Of a stretch of DNA of 64,000 nt, positions 62,085 through 64,000 are shown one piece after another. A program made the position numbers and the translations under genes. Where the stretch lies: NCBI RefSeq assembly GCF_022811725.1, contig NZ_CP094527.1:6758001-6822000 (forward strand). Reading direction: 5' to 3'. The number at the start of each line of letters is the position of its first letter. The first letter of the stretch is position 1. The DNA comes from Mucilaginibacter sp. SMC90. GTDB taxonomy: Bacteria > Bacteroidota > Bacteroidia > Sphingobacteriales > Sphingobacteriaceae. The notes beneath the pieces are model-generated. The model made no database searches. It saw only the letters and a list, made by a program, of their open reading frames with translations, and was not told the DNA's origin.

Positions 62085-63364
62085 ATAAAAAGCTACTCAT
62101 TATTTCGCCATACTTCCCGCCGGTAAATGCAGCGGATATGCAGCGCGTGAGGATGAGCCTGCCTTATTTTGCAGCTTATGGCTGGGATGCCGAGGTTGTT
62201 ACCATAGATGAGCGATATGCCGACATGGCAAAGGACGAGCTATTGCTGCAAAGCGTTCCTCCCGGCATTAAAGTTCACAAAGTAAAAGCCTTAAGCAAAA
62301 CGTTCACTTCAAAAGTTGGATTAGGCAGCGTTGCTATACGTTCACTATGGTACTATCGCAAAACAGTTAACCGCCTGCTTAGGGATAACAAATTTGATCT
62401 TATTTATTTCTCAACCACACAATTCCCGGTTTGTACATTGGGCGCTTACTGGAAAAAGCGCTTTGGCATCTCCTATGTTATCGATATGCAGGACCCATGG
62501 CACTCAGACTATTATATCAACAAGCCGAAAAACGAGCGGCCTCCCAAATACTGGTTTGCCTATCAATTAAATAAATACCTGGAGCCAATCGCCATAAAAA
62601 ATGCAGCCGGACTTATCAGCGTATCTGCAGCATACATTGACGAACTTAAATCGCGCTATCCTGTAATTCAAAGCATCCCGGCGGCAACCATAACATTCGG
62701 AGCCTTTGAACCGGATTTGCAAATAGCAAAGGATAATCAAAAGCTTTTTACCAGCTTGCTTGATAAAAACTCCGTCAACATAGTATATATCGGTCGTGGG
62801 GGCAAGGATATGCATAAAGCTATAAGCCCGGTGTTTAAGGCATTGCAAACGGGGCTAAAAGAAAACGGCGAGCAATACGCCAAAATAAAATTATATTTCA
62901 TTGGCACCAGCTATGCCGCTGCCGGTAAGGGAATAGCTACTATACTCCCGCTGGCAAAGCATCTTGATATTGAAGACCACGTTATTGAAATTACAGACAG
63001 GATCAGCTACTATCAAACCCTGCTCACCCTGCAGCAAGCCGATGCACTTTTTATCCCGGGATCGGATGATCCTAAATATACTGCGTCAAAGATATTTCCT
63101 TACCTGCTTACCCGGAAACCAATACTGGCCATATTTAATGCTGCAAGTTCTGCAATACCTATCATGCGGCAATATGGGGTAAAGCATGTTTATGATTATG
63201 ATAATATAACCTCAGAAAAGCTTTCTGCATTTTTTGAACAATTAATTAAAGCAAATTTCAACCCTGTTGAATACAGTGCCGATGCTATTAAAAAATATTC
63301 GGCACAGGAAATGACATTGGCGCAGTGCCGCTTATTTGATAAAATTACTAATGAATGCTGTTAA
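62081..63364 (+). CDS. GT-B glycosyltransferase (WcaI/PelF-like N-terminus)
   Basis: 427 residues with TTG start. The N-terminus LLIISPYFPPVNAADMQRVR is typical of GT4-like enzymes, and DMQDPWHSDYYINKP and ISVSAAYIDELKSRYP define the acceptor domain. The C-terminal part has NIVYIGRGGKDMHKAI, LQQADALFIPGSDDPKYTASKIFPYLLTR, where the usual EX7E pair is replaced by a Ser/Asp-containing PGSDDP...SKIF motif. Its stop codon lies inside the start of the following FkbM gene. Confidence 0.8.
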   Translation: MNKKLLIISPYFPPVNAADMQRVRMSLPYFAAYGWDAEVVTIDERYADMAKDELLLQSVPPGIKVHKVKALSKTFTSKVGLGSVAIRSLWYYRKTVNRLLRDNKFDLIYFSTTQFPVCTLGAYWKKRFGISYVIDMQDPWHSDYYINKPKNERPPKYWFAYQLNKYLEPIAIKNAAGLISVSAAYIDELKSRYPVIQSIPAATITFGAFEPDLQIAKDNQKLFTSLLDKNSVNIVYIGRGGKDMHKAISPVFKALQTGLKENGEQYAKIKLYFIGTSYAAAGKGIATILPLAKHLDIEDHVIEITDRISYYQTLLTLQQADALFIPGSDDPKYTASKIFPYLLTRKPILAIFNAASSAIPIMRQYGVKHVYDYDNITSEKLSAFFEQLIKANFNPVEYSADAIKKYSAQEMTLAQCRLFDKITNECC

Positions 63365-64000
63365 ACGAACCGTTGGTTTTATATTAGATCATCCTTTGGG
63401 GAAAAGGCACCCTGTAAAAACATTATGGCGCCTGGTTTGGTGGCAGGTTCAGTTACAGCTTTCTCCAAAAAAACTTATTGTAAAGCGCTTTGTTGGCCCT
63501 GTTAAATTTTATGCAAAAAGAGGGTTAACGGGTATTACAAGCAATATTTATACAGGTCTGCATGAGTTTTTCGATATGCTTTTCCTGCTTCATTTTTTAA
63601 AAGCCGAAGATGTTTTTTTTGACATTGGGGCTAATGTGGGCTCCTATACGCTATTGGCATCGGGTATAACAGGTGCAAAAAGTATTGCACTTGAACCTGT
63701 AAAAAGCACATTTGATATTTTAAGCAGCAACATTGAACTTAACGCATTACAGGGAAAGGTTAAACTCATTAATGCCGGTGCCGGACCGGTACCGGGCGAG
63801 ATCAGGTTCTCGGCAGATGAAGATACCAGCAACCATGTTATTGCCGAAAATGAAAACAGCGCAAACAGCATTGCCGTACCCGTGATCACTATCGATTCAT
63901 TATTAAACCAATATCAGCCATCATTGATCAAAATAGATGTTGAAGGCTTTGAAACCGAGGTGCTGAAGGGCATGACCGCGACGCTCAATTCACCTGCACT
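63351..64000 (+). CDS. FkbM family methyltransferase, cut by the right edge
   Basis: An open frame from the ATG at 63351 to the end of the window with no stop codon, at least 216 residues. SAM motif I reads FFDIGANVGSYTLLAS near residue 89, LEPVKSTFDIL follows, and LIKIDVEGFETEVLKGM near residue 195 is the FkbM signature. The first 60 residues include a Trp-rich basic stretch. It overlaps the upstream glycosyltransferase by 14 bases, so it belongs to the same operon. The C-terminus is not visible. Confidence 0.85.
   Translation, partial: MNAVKRTVGFILDHPLGKRHPVKTLWRLVWWQVQLQLSPKKLIVKRFVGPVKFYAKRGLTGITSNIYTGLHEFFDMLFLLHFLKAEDVFFDIGANVGSYTLLASGITGAKSIALEPVKSTFDILSSNIELNALQGKVKLINAGAGPVPGEIRFSADEDTSNHVIAENENSANSIAVPVITIDSLLNQYQPSLIKIDVEGFETEVLKGMTATLNSPA

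Overview
The window comes from a chromosome of a Bacteroidota species, most likely family Sphingobacteriaceae and close to Mucilaginibacter or Pedobacter. This is inferred from several things: the order of the division and cell-wall genes, promoters of the form TTG-N19/20-TAnnTTTG, short gaps without clear Shine-Dalgarno sites, and the protein families present. No database search was run.

Region 1 (about 0.3-16.4 kb, minus strand) is a complete dcw cluster, transcribed mraZ-rsmH-ftsL-ftsI-murE-mraY-murD-ftsW-murG-murC-ftsQ-ftsA-ftsZ. It makes the cytoplasmic and lipid-linked peptidoglycan precursors and the core divisome. It begins with a three-repeat MraZ operator and ends with a strong intrinsic terminator after ftsZ. 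Three DnaA-box-like 9-mers lie between ftsA and ftsZ. Several junctions carry degenerate 7-8 bp tandem repeats that start at the stop codon of the upstream gene. A terminator-like hairpin lies between murG and murC.

Region 2 (16.6-25.7 kb) is a mixed housekeeping and accessory stretch. It holds two GNAT acetyltransferases, a PepSY-type membrane protein, three small lipoproteins, a CocE-like secreted hydrolase, and the glycolytic genes pgk and gap, with several well-formed terminators and two good promoters.

Region 3 (25.7-64 kb) is a very large surface or exopolysaccharide locus. On the minus strand are a WecA-like initiating phosphoglycosyl transferase and a GT2 enzyme. On the plus strand, a Wza-like export lipoprotein, a Wzc-like tyrosine autokinase and an UpxY/NusG-like antiterminator are followed by a structured leader. 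Then come an AsnB-like amidotransferase, a Wzm/Wzt ABC exporter, and a sugar-modification block: two FdtA/QdtA-like ketoisomerase homologues, a GNAT, an acyl carrier protein, two FabH-like ketosynthases, a FabG-like reductase and a DegT-type aminotransferase. After that come roughly seventeen glycosyltransferase genes interspersed with an LbH acyltransferase, a sugar epimerase/dehydratase, FkbM methyltransferases and an AlgI/AlgJ-like O-acylation pair. The locus runs off the right edge inside an FkbM methyltransferase.

The most novel-looking system is the block at 36.7-42.2 kb. It looks like a dedicated small fatty-acid/polyketide line that would build a hydroxyacyl group for a dTDP-3-amino-3,6-dideoxyhexose before export. 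The repeat architecture of the dcw cluster and the DnaA boxes ahead of ftsZ are the best non-coding signals.
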